A stretch of DNA of 64,000 nucleotides from Cliona cf. orientalis (GCA_963930775.1 OZ005690.1:7982225-8046224), one strand, 5' to 3'. Numbered from the stretch's first letter, positions 53,219-63,830 are shown. Program-made: numbers and translations. Notes: generated by a model from the sequence alone, not told the origin.

Positions 53219-53322
53219 CTTTCATGAGCTCAAGCATTCACCAAGCTCCAAGCTCTTGGATGCTAACTATGGCTTCTGGCAAATTAAATTCCATTGGCAT
53301 AATAGTCCAATCCGCTCTGCAT
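53219..53322 (+). mobile_element. Relic of a Ty3/Gypsy-type reverse transcriptase
   Basis: One frame reads KLLDANYGFWQIKFHW. This matches the KLDANxGFWQI motif at the start of the Gypsy RT palm. Flanking sequence has stops and no LTRs or other pol domains were found, so it is a short fragment. A splice-like CAG lies before it and GTAAC after it, but I see no gene to join. Confidence 0.4.
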
Positions 53323-54472
53323 GGTAACCGTATGACATTGTCTTTATTATTACACCATGCATGGCTGTTTATCTACCATTGGACGGGTCTGACTTTGCCC
53401 CGAATATTATTATGCTCAATGAAGAACGTCAGAGATTTTGGGAGGCTTGGACAGTGTTGTATATACACCCTCCTCAGTTGAACATAGGACCTGGTAGCTA
53501 GCTATATAATATTAGCTATATCATTATGCTGAGAGACTAAAGACAATTTTGCATGCAAATTTGCCTCAATATCTATCAAAAAGACTTAGTATGACTTTTG
53601 TAGGGTAGAGTCTGGATAACACAATCGGAGCAATTTATGTAGCTACATTATAATAGTATTATTATGATTACAATTATCATTTAATTTATCACATTGTAGT
53701 ATAGTCTCATGGATAGGAGACTGGATTATAGTAATTTTAATAATATACTATTGTTGTCTGTGGCTTATATAACATAATATGGATAGATCAATCACTAATA
53801 AAATGGCTACAGCATTGGCCCAGGATATTAGTTATTAGAGGAAATGTTACCATAATCATAAACAGATTTCGCACCTCAAATTTGTAAATAAACCTATGTT
53901 AGCCTTTGCACTTCTTAATATGAAAGTTTATGATAGAGATAGTTTATTAAAGTTAGTTGGTTCCTTGTTATTTCTAAAACTGAAAAATTACCATCATAGA
54001 TTATGGTAATAACAATCAAGCTAATACAATCATAACAGAAATTTAAGAATGGGTATAATTATATAATACATATTATTTCAGTAGTAGCTATAATATTATT
54101 ATAATATTATACTCAGCCATCTCCAGTAAAAGTTTGCTCCTTTCCACTCTTTGGAAAAGTCATAGTTAGCTATAATTAACTATAGGGATTTGTGTCTAGC
54201 AATACGCTCAGAATCAATTAAATCAAATCAAAGTTCTAGATAGTTGGTTTGGTTTGTAATGCACATTAATTTAGACAGATGGCAAATCATACAATGTCAT
54301 GTCACCTGGAGCTGCACCCTCCTCACTCACTTTTTTCTTTACTCCTATAGTTTGCAATTAAGTATTGGATCCCATGCAGAGAAGCTAGCTGATGAAGGAG
54401 AAAGATGCACAGTGCAACAGTAGCCCAGTCCCTAGGCTAAATGTTGTGGTTACAGTTGCTGTATTCGAAATC

Positions 54473-54632
54473 AGTTAGAGACCTCGTCCAATGCATGGTC
54501 TCTACAATTTTTAAGAGACCCTCAGGCTCTTATAGTAGGTAGCACTCTCGCTGCACTCGGGATGCTACAGCCTCGGGCGTTTGGGTCTTAAAACACATAG
54601 AGACCACAATTGGACTCAGTCTCCAACTATTA
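54473..54632. mobile_element. Short TIR repeat
   Basis: The ends are inverted: AGAGACCTCGTCCAATGCAT at about 54477 pairs with the complement of ATTGGACTCAGTCTCC near 54610-54626. A second inverted pair GGTCTCTAC / ATAGAGACC lies inside. It contains no coding capacity. Confidence 0.45.
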
Positions 54633-54837
54633 TTTATAATTGATTGGTAGATCAGCTGTTATTAATACGTAGCATGAAATTGTTTTTATTATAGTGAAGA
54701 AATAACAAGGAAGCAACTAATTTTAACAAACTATCCTTATCATAAACCTCCAGATCAAAAAGTTGATTTACTACAAAAGTCAATCAGCTGGGCACATTGC
54801 TTTTGAGCCAAGAAATATTCCAGGAAAAAAAGTAACC

Positions 54838-55446
54838 ATGGTGTCTCATGCCTCTCAAGTTGTTCAGGTACAGCCTCAAATTCTGTCTTCAAGCAGTGTT
54901 AGCCAATTACAGGCACAAGCAGACAAGAATGGTGAGCAGATTATCAAAGAAATCGATGTGTCGAACGTTGTATTTGGCAGCACATATATTTTTCAGCGTG
55001 GCTCTGTTTCAAATAATATATTGATGCGCTATCTAGGAAGTGGACCTCATTTCACATGCTTTTCTAGTGATTGCTGTGATTGTTGTAGTTGTGATGGCTG
55101 TGTACCCATTATAAGTATGTACATGTACTTGACAAGTACTTGCATTCATATTGTACAAAAAACTTGCACTGTAATCATATCTGATAAGCAGATTTCTCTT
55201 ATTGATATAACTGAGATCAAAGCAGTGGGCTGGTATGCTGATGCTGGCTACTGTGGACTTGGTACTCGAATAACCTCTCCATCTGTTGTTCTAATGGAAC
55301 TACGGCCAGATGCTGCAAAGCAGTTCCTTCCAATATGTTACAGATGCTGTAGTCTTCCCATTGTCTTGAAAATTTATTGCAATGAAGACCCAACTGACTT
55401 TGTGACAGCCGTCAAACAGAGTATGGTTACAATGCCTAGACAGTGA
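54838..55446 (+). CDS. Cysteine-rich PH/GRAM-like small protein, copy 1
   Basis: An intronless frame of 202 residues from ATG 54838. An upstream in-frame stretch exists, but copy 2 aligns only from this ATG. It opens MVSHASQVVQVQPQIL and KNGEQIIKE, followed by a CCDCCSCDGC cluster at about residues 80-90. A PH/GRAM-like beta pattern comes next: TVIISDKQISLIDITEIKAV, then a glycine-rich turn YCGLGTRI and VVLMELRPDAAKQFLPICY. Cysteine clusters of this kind are often palmitoylated, which would place it at membranes (inference). No signal peptide or helix is convincing. AATAAA lies 37 nt after the stop. Family and function not recognised. Confidence 0.7.
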   Translation: MVSHASQVVQVQPQILSSSSVSQLQAQADKNGEQIIKEIDVSNVVFGSTYIFQRGSVSNNILMRYLGSGPHFTCFSSDCCDCCSCDGCVPIISMYMYLTSTCIHIVQKTCTVIISDKQISLIDITEIKAVGWYADAGYCGLGTRITSPSVVLMELRPDAAKQFLPICYRCCSLPIVLKIYCNEDPTDFVTAVKQSMVTMPRQ

Positions 55447-56492
55447 CAATTCAACTGCAACTAATAACTGTATGATTGTATTAATAAACATGGTATTCAT
55501 AATAATAATAATTATTATTGTGTATAAGTGTGCCTGCATGTTATAATGTTTGAATCTTAGAAGGAAGCTATAGTATATATATAGGAAACTATTTTGAGCC
55601 TGAAAATTCATGACCGTCACAATAATATGATTTTTGAACTGTCTACAATGTGATCATGTTAAATAATATTATTGTCTATAATAAAATAATCAATCGGTTA
55701 TTGGTATGGTTACAGTGTAATAGACTAATAACTGTCCCTAGAATTCGAAGGCCATGGAGTTTCCACTTTATTGCATCATTGAAATTAATATGCAGTAATT
55801 AAATTCCAGCAGGGAAATTGATGCGGATGGCTAATGGGATTGATGAATGAAAATGGAGCCTATCTGCATGGAGTTTTGTTTTATTCAATTGACAGTTATA
55901 GCTTCATGATAAAACTCTGTTCACAAGGTCATTACAAGCAACCAGTCCAGGAATTTTTATAGATTGATGACCACCCGGCATAGTAGAACTAGAATTTAAT
56001 GTATATGTATTGATGTAAGGTGGCTGAATTATAATTGTAGCAATGCAAAGGTATAATAACTATAATAATAACTACTATAATTAAGGAGAGAGGCTATCCA
56101 TCTCCTATAGCTAGTGTATGTATCTCCTGGATTAAGATTTAATAACTAAGGCCACTAAGGCCACAGAGCATTGCCTCAGCCAGCCTTGATTCATGCACTA
56201 GGCCTGTGGTGAATGTATGGCTTTATTGCTAGTGAAGCAACATGGCCATCTCCAAGTTTATAGTTATCTTTGTTCAAAGGGAATGCAACAATGTGATTAT
56301 TATTTATTATTATAGTATTACTCGTCACCTAATGTATTAACTACATGATTATTATTTTTGTCTAAGAAAACAATCATAGTATGTTGAATTTTGATTTTCA
56401 CAGTATAATGAAAGTAAATTACTTCATAAAATACAGCAGCGCCGGCAGTTATAAATGCTTGTAGCACTATAGTTATTTCTCCAAGCTTGACT
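55447..56492. other. Intergenic between the tandem paralogues
   Basis: About 1 kb of AT-rich DNA with AAT/ATT palindromes near 55499-55520 and no open gene. It must contain the promoter of copy 2; no TATA box is obvious. Confidence 0.4.
55483..55488 (+). other. Polyadenylation signal AATAAA
   Basis: The hexamer lies 37 nt downstream of the stop of the first PH-like gene, in the expected place for its 3' end. Confidence 0.5.
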
Positions 56493-57089
56493 ATGGCATC
56501 AACCAGCACTGATGTAGTTGATGTGCAGCCCCAGCGGTACTATAAACCCTCTAATCAGCTGCAACGTAGGGTGGACGAGAATGGAGAGGAAATCATATTG
56601 GAAGGCATTTGTGCTCGTAAAAGGTTACAAAGCAACATATCCAAATACTACACCTCTATACCTATTTGCTTTCCAATTTGTGTACCTTTTTGTTGCCTAC
56701 TGGGGAAATTTTGTGGAACTAGAGCTGTAGATGTTTGGAGCTTACGCTTAACACATTCCAGCATCTATTTCGTGAATTTTAATGCTGCTTGCATGTGCTG
56801 TCCGAAGGCTGAAGTACAAATTGCTCTTACGGACATCAATGAGATCCAAGAAGTAAGCTATGTTTACACAACAGGCTGCTGCTACTTGGGTACAAAAATT
56901 GATACAACAACTGTACGATTGGAATTGAAGCCAAATAAAGCAAAGGAATTTTTTCCATTTTACTATGGATGTCTCAGCTGTTGCAAGAGTGGCGATGATA
57001 TACCACTTGTTATTGATTTCAACTACTGTGAAAATGCAGAGGAGTTTGTCAAAGAAGTCAAGCAGCAAATGGTTGCAATGGAGCTTTAA
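56493..57089 (+). CDS. Cysteine-rich PH/GRAM-like small protein, copy 2
   Basis: An intronless frame of 198 residues from ATG 56493, paralogous to the gene 1 kb upstream. Shared features: VVDVQPQ near the start, DENGEEII, a cysteine-rich loop (PICFPICVPFCCLLGKFC), RLTHSSIYFV, a C-x-CC-P loop, QIALTDINEIQEV, CCYLGTKI, VRLELKPNKAKEFFPFYY and a C-terminal EEFVKEVKQQMV helix. The LT-x-x-I...C...I-L-x-DI-x-xI spacing resembles PH/GRAM folds that bind lipids; this is inference. A possible ATTAAA poly(A) signal lies at 57197-57202. Confidence 0.72.
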   Translation: MASTSTDVVDVQPQRYYKPSNQLQRRVDENGEEIILEGICARKRLQSNISKYYTSIPICFPICVPFCCLLGKFCGTRAVDVWSLRLTHSSIYFVNFNAACMCCPKAEVQIALTDINEIQEVSYVYTTGCCYLGTKIDTTTVRLELKPNKAKEFFPFYYGCLSCCKSGDDIPLVIDFNYCENAEEFVKEVKQQMVAMEL

Positions 57090-57834
57090 TGAATGGTGAT
57101 AAAAAAAACAATTGTGATAAACTGTCAGACTTTGTAGCATTGCTGTAGAATACTTAAGTAGTGTGCAACTGCTATGCATCAGCCATCAGGAATTTTATTA
57201 AATAGTGTACAGCTGCAATATTACTGCTACAATATTATGTCATTGCTATGATCATCGTATGTTTTGGTATAGTGTATCATTAATTACATTCTAAAAACCA
57301 AAATCGTAATTCTATTCAGGCCCAGAACATGCTATGAACATAACCAGAGATAGAGCATAAAAAACGAAAATTTACACATTCCAGAATTTTTGTTTAATTT
57401 CACTTTCATTATCAAATTATAAGCAGAAAATTAATGTCCTTATCAAAATACAGAAGACATAACTATGTTATTATCCAGATGCATGGTCTAGTGGTCAAGC
57501 TGTTAAGACTTATTATATTATGCCAAATGCACACACCGGTTCGAATCCTGTCTGAACTCATTTTTTAAAACTTTTTTTCATAGCCAGTGATGCTGTAAAC
57601 AGGATTCAAGTACAGGAAAAGCCACATTAATTGTAGTCAGCAACTACTGTAATAACTGTAATAGTGTGGAAAAAAAATTAATGACCAATAATTATACAGC
57701 TAATCAGAATGCCATCATCAAGGTTATAAAGGCTAACATTACCTCAATTACGAATGGCCAGCCTAATGCTATACATATTTCAAAGTTATTTTTTCCTATA
57801 CTTAGGATGCAGTTAATAATAATATTATTTTTAT
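57090..57834. other. Intergenic with a tRNA-like pol III sequence
   Basis: AT-rich, with one tRNA-like stretch at about 57482-57558 and no gene. Confidence 0.4.
57482..57558 (+). repeat. tRNA-like sequence (tRNA-derived SINE head or decayed tRNA)
   Basis: It has an A-box-like TGGTCTAGTGGTCAAG and a B-box GGTTCGAATCC, spaced as in a tRNA with an extra AT-rich stretch between. The acceptor ends do not pair convincingly and I cannot assign an anticodon. A T-rich tail follows. Most likely a SINE head or pseudo-tRNA. Confidence 0.45.
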
Positions 57835-58272
57835 CTAACAAAAGATCATGTGACCATAATTATTATCATGCACATTTTGGTATGACTTAATTAGGACATA
57901 ACTATACAATGTCATGTTAATATTATCAATGATATTATACTTATCTCTTGTACATGTAGCAACTAGTTCAAGAATCAATCTTGGGGATATGAAATTCAAA
58001 CATTTTTGATCAAATGATTTTGTGGGGGATTCAATTAAAGCATGCAGCGAGATACCAGGAATTGTAGCAGGATATATGTCCTCCAACAGGTACCGGTAGT
58101 GAAGCAAGTGCTTCAAGAGCATAGCTTCACCAATGACACTATAGACACCGTATCCTGTCAATGCTATGGCAGCGGCCCGGTATTCAATTTTGTACAAAAG
58201 GACAAGAATCAGAGCAGGTCCAGCCAATAAGATGTGTAAGGGGTTTAATATAATTGTTATGAACCATAGCAA
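57835..58272 (-). CDS. Candidate membrane protein ORF, 145 residues
   Basis: A minus-strand frame from ATG 58272 to TAG. It starts with two likely membrane helices (residues about 4-27, ILNPLHILLAGPALILVLLY, and about 32-53, AAAIALTGYGVYSVIGEAML), followed by HYRYLLEDIYPATIPGISLH and a soluble tail. Codon choice in the first 90 codons looks gene-like. Its start is 314 bp from the divergent MACPF-like gene, so the two could share a promoter. I do not recognise the family. It may be a real small gene, a single exon of a larger one, or chance. Confidence 0.4.
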   Translation of the reverse strand: MLWFITIILNPLHILLAGPALILVLLYKIEYRAAAIALTGYGVYSVIGEAMLLKHLLHYRYLLEDIYPATIPGISLHALIESPTKSFDQKCLNFISPRLILELVATCTRDKYNIIDNINMTLYSYVLIKSYQNVHDNNYGHMIFC

Positions 58273-58585
58273 TTAGTGTCTCAATAAAACCAGTCAATAG
58301 TTGAAGTAGCCTTTATCTGGATATTAACGGTTTCTTTCAATCACAGATCCCAAACTGAATGTACAATAATAATTATTATGTCCATAACTGGCAACACAAC
58401 TGTGATTCTTGCAGACCATAGGCTGGGCTTCAAACGTTGATTCCTGCTCTTAACAATGTAAGTTCCTCTGTTGTTAGGCTTAGCTTATTGTGAGCATACT
58501 ATAGTATACTACTATATGATCAAAACTGCATGCAAGTTACAATAATTATTATATGCATGACCAGCTACAACCGATTCAAGCCTGA

Positions 58586-61500
58586 ATGGCTACCATTGAG
58601 CAGAAAATAGAATCTGATCAGCCAGCAATGAAAAAGGAGTCAGCTCTACGTTTCTGCAGTGTCAATCTCACAGCATCAGGACCAATCACTAATCAAGAAC
58701 TATCACGAATATCAGAATTGTATGGTGGCCCAGAAGGGCCATGTCCATTACCCGATACAATATTTCCCATTACCAATTTCAACTTTTCTCATTACCAGCT
58801 TCCAATTTGCTTATTTCTCGTTTCTGATTTTGAGTTTTCTCATTACCAACTTCCAATTTGGGTATTTCTCATTTGGTTTCTGTTTGCAAGTATAGTTTGC
58901 TATCGTAGCTAGGTGCCAGTTGTGTGCATGCGCTAATGTCCTCTGATCCACGTTTGTGCGACATTTAGGCTACATGTTAGTCGCCCCCTTTATGCATGAA
59001 AATTAATGAAGGGGGCTGGGCACAACTCGAGACTAGCTAAATGTCTAGCTATACTTCCGGTAGACATTTTTCATCTGATGACTATTTTAGGGGGTACTTC
59101 CTAACTAATTTGGAAAAATTAACGTCATTACGTCATTATGACGTTAAGGGAGGAAGGGGTTGACAGTCAGGGCCTGTGACAACAGCCTGACCTTTGGAGC
59201 CACACCCCTCTAATGCTTTTGCATTACAGGAGTGTGGCTCTATGACTGTCATGACGCTAAGAGAGAGGGGTGAGGGGTCCAAGACAATAATGATGTTAGT
59301 GCCGCCTTAAGCCATAGGGTACCGTATAAATAGTATGTTGCACAGTTAACGACCAGTTACCGCCTTCAACACATACCTGTCCACCCTCTCTGGCTTGCTT
59401 TCCATGTGTGCACACCTATCAATACTATAATAGTTCACTATCCCCGAAAGAGTACCTACCCAAATTATCCAAGTTAATTGTAAAATGAGAAAATTGGAAA
59501 TTGGAAATAAGAAATACCCAAATTGGAAGTTAATAATGAGAAAGCTCAAAATCGGAAATGAGAAATAACCAAATTGGAAGTTGGTAATGAGAAAAGTCGA
59601 AATTGGTAACGGGAAATATTGTATCGGGTAATGGACATGGCCCTTCTGGGCCACCGTAGAATTGGGCCTTGGACGTGGTGTAGATGCTACTGATACTTCT
59701 CCTTGGTCAAGAAAAAGCTCTTTTCAAGTTCGCTATGTTACCTCAGATGGAATAATAACTACGAATGAAGGAGGTGCATTGCAAACGTATGAAAGAGAAA
59801 TTGCAAGTATCACCACAGTCCAGACAAGTTTGAAAGAATCGATATCTGCACCCACACAGGCACCAATCGACCTACACCTGGAGGGAGAGTATAGTCGCAG
59901 CATCAGCAGTACCAGAAAGGCTATTGGCAAGCAGGTCATGAACAGGACGATATCATTCAAAGCAGATTTTAATGATATACCTGAAGATGCACCTAAGGAC
60001 TCGCATGACACAAGTACAGGCTGTATTATTCGTGATCCCTACTCCAGAGAAAATTCTACACTACCAGTGGCTCATTTAACATTCGAGCAAAGGCTTGCAG
60101 AATGGATCATGGATCGAGTTGTTCAGCGCAGGGAGAGTGAACTTGATTCTGGGCATACACAGACTGATGATGATGTTGATGCTGCTCAAGTACTCAAACT
60201 TAAATATGTTGAGCCCACGAAAGACTTGGCTCACTTCCTCAAGACCGCTAGCAACGAAGGAAGGGAGTCTATTCTTGATGATTGTATCAGTTTTATTCGC
60301 CATTTTCGCATCACTCATTATGTAAGTGCTATTCAATTAGGTGCTTCACAATACCGTGTTCTCAGTGAAAATGAGTACTACAAGAAAATTAGCACAGAGG
60401 GTGCGTTTGGTTATGAAGCTGTCGTGAAGCTCTTGAGTTCCTCTGCATATACAAAGAAGACTACATTCAAAGCATTGGATACACGGCAAGTTGGGAAGAT
60501 CATAGATGATAAGGTGAAACGAGATTCGGACGATGAAGCTGTTGTTGGAATAAAGATTCAGCCTATCCATTCACTAGTAAAGCTTCGCTATCTCCACCTG
60601 GCACTTCAGCAAGCTCTACAGGTCTACGTAGAAGAGCAGAGGGACACAACATGTAAGTTGCTAAACAATGCATTCATATAAGGGGCTCCACTAACTTTTA
60701 TTTTCATGAATTATTTGCACATAGAGCTAAATATTCAGTTATTCAAAATAATAGCACGCATAACTATTATCTGGGCAATAATATATTTTTATTGAAACAT
60801 GCAACATATTTACGTGTGTGTCTGAAGTGGAACGGTGTTAATTTTAAGCAAAATATCATAGCCATGGAGCATACCACAGCGTGTAGCTGTGGTACGTACT
60901 CACATGCATAGTATTATAATACAGAGTGCATAAAAGTATTAACTGGGAGCACATAGCCTCGATACTATACAGTGTTTCATTTAGAGGGGGGTGCCCTGGG
61001 ATTTCCCCCCTAGTGATCAGTTCCCCCCCCCCTAAAATATTGAGAAATTTTAGTATAATAATACAATACTAAATAAACAAATACCAAGATTTAAATTGAG
61101 GTTAAAGAGTGATTCGTCGGTTTGACTGTTTGAAAATGTCTAATATCGAGTCTGTGCTCTATTTGGGAAAGTTAATCTATATGTACTAATTTGACACTTA
61201 CTTAGTGGGTATGCATTTGTCAACCACAATATATCAGCACTAATTTTTGATCAAAATAGGCCTAAGATGCAATTTCAAAAATTACTTTATTCCTGGGGGG
61301 GGGGGGGGGGGGGGGGGGGACCGACACATAGTTCCCCCCTAACAAAAAATCCTGTATGAAACCCTGCTATATCCACGCCATCTCATATTTTTCAATGCTG
61401 GGGATGGCCTGCATATGAGGCTAGGAGCACACATTAATTTACAGAGCAGGAAATCCTATCAGACACACACAGCACAATGTTGTAGATAGCTATAATATTA

Positions 61501-62313
61501 TTATACACTGTTGCATAATCATTTTTTATACTTGCAGCTGGTCCCTATGTGATTGCCTGCGGTGCCAAGTCTAATATCTTCTGGAAGGTGAACTGTGATG
61601 AAGAGATCTATAGCATTGGTGCAACAACAGACCTCAATCAGGCTTCTCTATTTTATATACTTCCAGATGATGATGGAAAACACATCCATGAGTTCAGAAT
61701 CGGCTGGAAAATCGGTAACAGCAGAGAGAAACTAATCAAACGCACCAGAAGCATCCTCCACCCTGATACAGTAAGTGATCTGGAACCTCTCTGCCGCTAT
61801 CTCGATGCTAATGTCAATGTTATTGGAAGAAATCCTGGCCCACTTCAACTCAAGAGTGGAGTTGATAACTCACACTGCCGACTGACTTTGCACAGCTGTT
61901 TGATTGGCAAATCTAGAAGCAAAGCTCCCATAGATATCAAAGTATGGGCATCTGGAAAGGAAGAATTCTTCATTTGTTGTGCTCGACGTAGATTGAAGGT
62001 GGATGGTTACATTGCTATCAAACGAACACTTGCAGGGAGGGAGAGGGAAGCTGAGGAGAGATATACTACTGCTTGTGTACCCAAACAAGCATGCCACAAT
62101 GAGCGTGATACGTGGATGTTGTTTCGACTCTTATCAGCAGAATTTATCCCGTCTCGTCACCAAGATATTAAGGAAAAAAAAGAGGAACAGAAATCAGGTG
62201 AGGAAGTTCCTGCAAGACAGGAAATGGGTGGAGTAGGAAGTGTGCTGAAGACATCAGCAGCAAACATGAAGACATTGAACTCCATACCATGCCATGTTAG
62301 TCTGATGGGCTAA
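58586..62313 (+). CDS. MACPF-like intracellular protein, three exons
   Basis: Exons: 58586-58724, 59660-60652, 61538-62313 (1,908 nt, 635 residues). Early in the protein LGRGVDATDTSPW and SSFQVRYVT resemble the entry of some animal MACPF proteins. SISSTRKAIGKQVMNRTISF follows. RHFRITHYVSAIQLGA aligns with the MACPF signature (Y/F-G-T-H-Y/F), but Gly-Thr is replaced by Ile-Thr. The C-terminal exon (SGPYVIACGAKSNIFWKVNC ...) has no domain I can name and ends in a Lys/Glu-rich tail. There is no signal peptide, unlike secreted complement or perforin-type members, so pore formation should not be assumed. The first intron coincides with a transposon; the second carries another. A 5'UTR intron at about 58458-58564 (GTAAGT...CCAG) is plausible. 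Confidence 0.65.
58721..59658. mobile_element. Long-TIR transposon acting as an intron (introner-like)
   Basis: A 938-bp element with inverted repeats of about 170 bp. The left end TATGGTGGCCCAGAAGGGCC equals the complement of the right end apart from one base. It is flanked by a 6-bp duplication GAATTG at 58715-58720 and 59659-59664. It sits in the middle of an otherwise continuous coding exon: removing the element and one GAATTG joins ISEL to GLGRGVDA in frame. The predicted donor GTGGCC (58725) lies inside the left TIR, and the predicted acceptor AG is the element's last A plus the first G of the duplication. Splicing there keeps frame and adds three residues. The interior (for example 59120-59290) has its own inverted repeat and no protein. 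Confidence 0.75.
60970..61366. mobile_element. hAT5-like MITE with poly-G tract
   Basis: The ends CAGTGTTTCAT and ATGAAACCCTG are inverted repeats, flanked by a 5-bp duplication CTATA at 60965-60969 and 61367-61371. It includes a poly-G run near 61296-61319. It lies in the second intron of the MACPF-like gene. Confidence 0.7.
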
Positions 62314-62746
62314 AGACTCTACGTATCAATGTATTATACACAAAGTAAACGAACAGTAATTCTTGTCCAGATAAGTGCGTACTTGATATAAGAATAAGTA
62401 ACATCAGTGAACACACTAGATATTTTGATGTATTATAGATTCAGTTGGAAATCTATAGCTACACTTGACTAATTTTTATCGGATTAGAATTTAAAGTATT
62501 AATTTTTAGTTATTGTATGATCGAATGGAAAGTGAACATGGACCGGGCAATCTATAGAAAATTAACTGGTTTAAGTGGCGCCAAACATTCAGAATGCCAA
62601 ACTTAATTTCCACCAAAATTTAATTATTAAAATCGATGAGTAGCTTGCTATAGTACACTAACTGAATAGCTATCTAATTAACTACAGGAGTAGCATAATA
62701 ATAATAAGCACTAGCTGTTTTAATGTACGTTGATAGTTTATAAATG
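62314..62746. other. Convergent 3' intergenic region
   Basis: About 430 bp between the stop of the MACPF-like gene and the stop of the minus-strand kinase. AT-rich. ATTAAA on the minus strand (62719-62724) may be the kinase poly(A) signal. No clear AATAAA was seen for the plus gene. Confidence 0.5.
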
Positions 62747-63830
62747 TTAGATGTTTATGTTTGGCAGTCGTTGCCTAACTTTTCCCAAAACACTCTGTAG
62801 AACCTCATCAGGTGAGCCACTGGCATCAACAATATCCAAGCATGGTTCAGCCATTCTCCTGTAGCACTCCAGTAACCTGCAGCAGGCAGGTGAAGATGAT
62901 CAACTAAAAGTTAACAGTTATGTGCAGTGAATATTCACACATAATCATAGCCCTGCTATGCATGTGGCTACTGCACGACAGGGTGGGTGGGACTCTTTCT
63001 AGCTGTGTGTGATTGGTGGGGGGGGGGGGGGGGGGGTGAAGGTTCATATAGTGTATATTGGTGGGTGTGACTATTGGTCATTTGTTATTGTGCAGGCTCA
63101 AACGGAACCAAAACAACGTGTACTATTCCACTATTCCGTGTGTTATACAGAACAGGGGTGTCTGCATGATATTCAAGAGGTGAGGTACTCTCACTGGTGT
63201 TATCCTTACACTCTTGGTTGTGGTAACAAGGAAATAATATTATTTGTTGGTAGTTGCTTAGCAACCAAAGTTTTTATAGCCAATTTGCCGGCTATGGGAA
63301 GGGGTTGGGTCATCATAAAGTAGGCCAATGATGAACAGAGGTCAACTACCAACAAAATAGTTATCTGCATCTCATACACCCCAATTACTGGCAGATAACT
63401 ATTATGCGGGCATGCTCAATAACATACATGACATTATGCTTATATAAGAGGAAGCATGCACTTAATCAAAGGGCTATAAATTATAAGATACAGTATTATG
63501 CAGGGCCAACAACGTGTCATGACGTTTAAATAAGAAATTATAGACTGCTCCAGTCTCTGTGAATCATACAGGCAGCTTGCTGTATGCATGTAATAAAGTC
63601 TGCACAAAACTATGCACTTAATAACGTATATTATTCTATGCACCTAACAGTGTTCTGTGCTTCATACCTAGAATACGTTAATGGCAAGTTTATCACACTT
63701 ATAGTATTACTAACCTTTCTTGAAACAGTTTGCTTTTATCCAATTTTGTTTCCTCTTCAGTGAGCTGTTCTCCTCGACCTAGCAGTCGTCGACGACGCTC
63801 CTCTGCACTCACAACCAGCAGTACAGCCAT
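62747..63830 (-). CDS. CMPK2: CMPK2-like nucleoside monophosphate kinase, C-terminal exons (partial)
   Basis: Two minus-strand exons, 63830-63715 and 62876-62747 (stop TAA), are joined by GTTAGT...CTGCAG. They read LLVVSAEERRRRLLGRGEQL, then KLFQERLLECYRRMAEP, then DIVDASGSPDEVLQSVLGKV. This matches the C-terminus of UMP-CMP kinase 2 (V-S-x-E-E-R-x-x-R-x-x-GRG, Y-x-RM, VDAS-x-S). CMPK2 phosphorylates UMP, CMP and dTMP analogues in mitochondria, and in vertebrates is interferon-induced. The nucleotide-binding N-terminal part lies beyond the window end. A bacterial-type thymidylate kinase is the main alternative. Confidence 0.75.
63015..63037 (+). repeat. Poly-G tract
   Basis: A run of about 18-20 G in the intron of the kinase gene (minus strand). 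Such runs are unstable in assemblies, so the length is uncertain. Confidence 0.8.

Larger units (their letters stand above)
52777..54837. other. Intergenic: degraded retroelement piece, palindromic repeat, AT-rich DNA
   Basis: It holds a Gypsy-like RT scrap near 53219-53322 and a TIR repeat at about 54473-54632 (ends TTAGAGACCTCGTCCAA and TTGGACTCAGTCTCCAA). Otherwise there is only AT-rich sequence with no supported gene. Confidence 0.45.

Noticed and set aside
53110..53481. 123-codon plus-strand frame as a gene
   Set aside because: The recognisable RT-like motif lies in a different frame. The long frame itself has no domain or splice partners.
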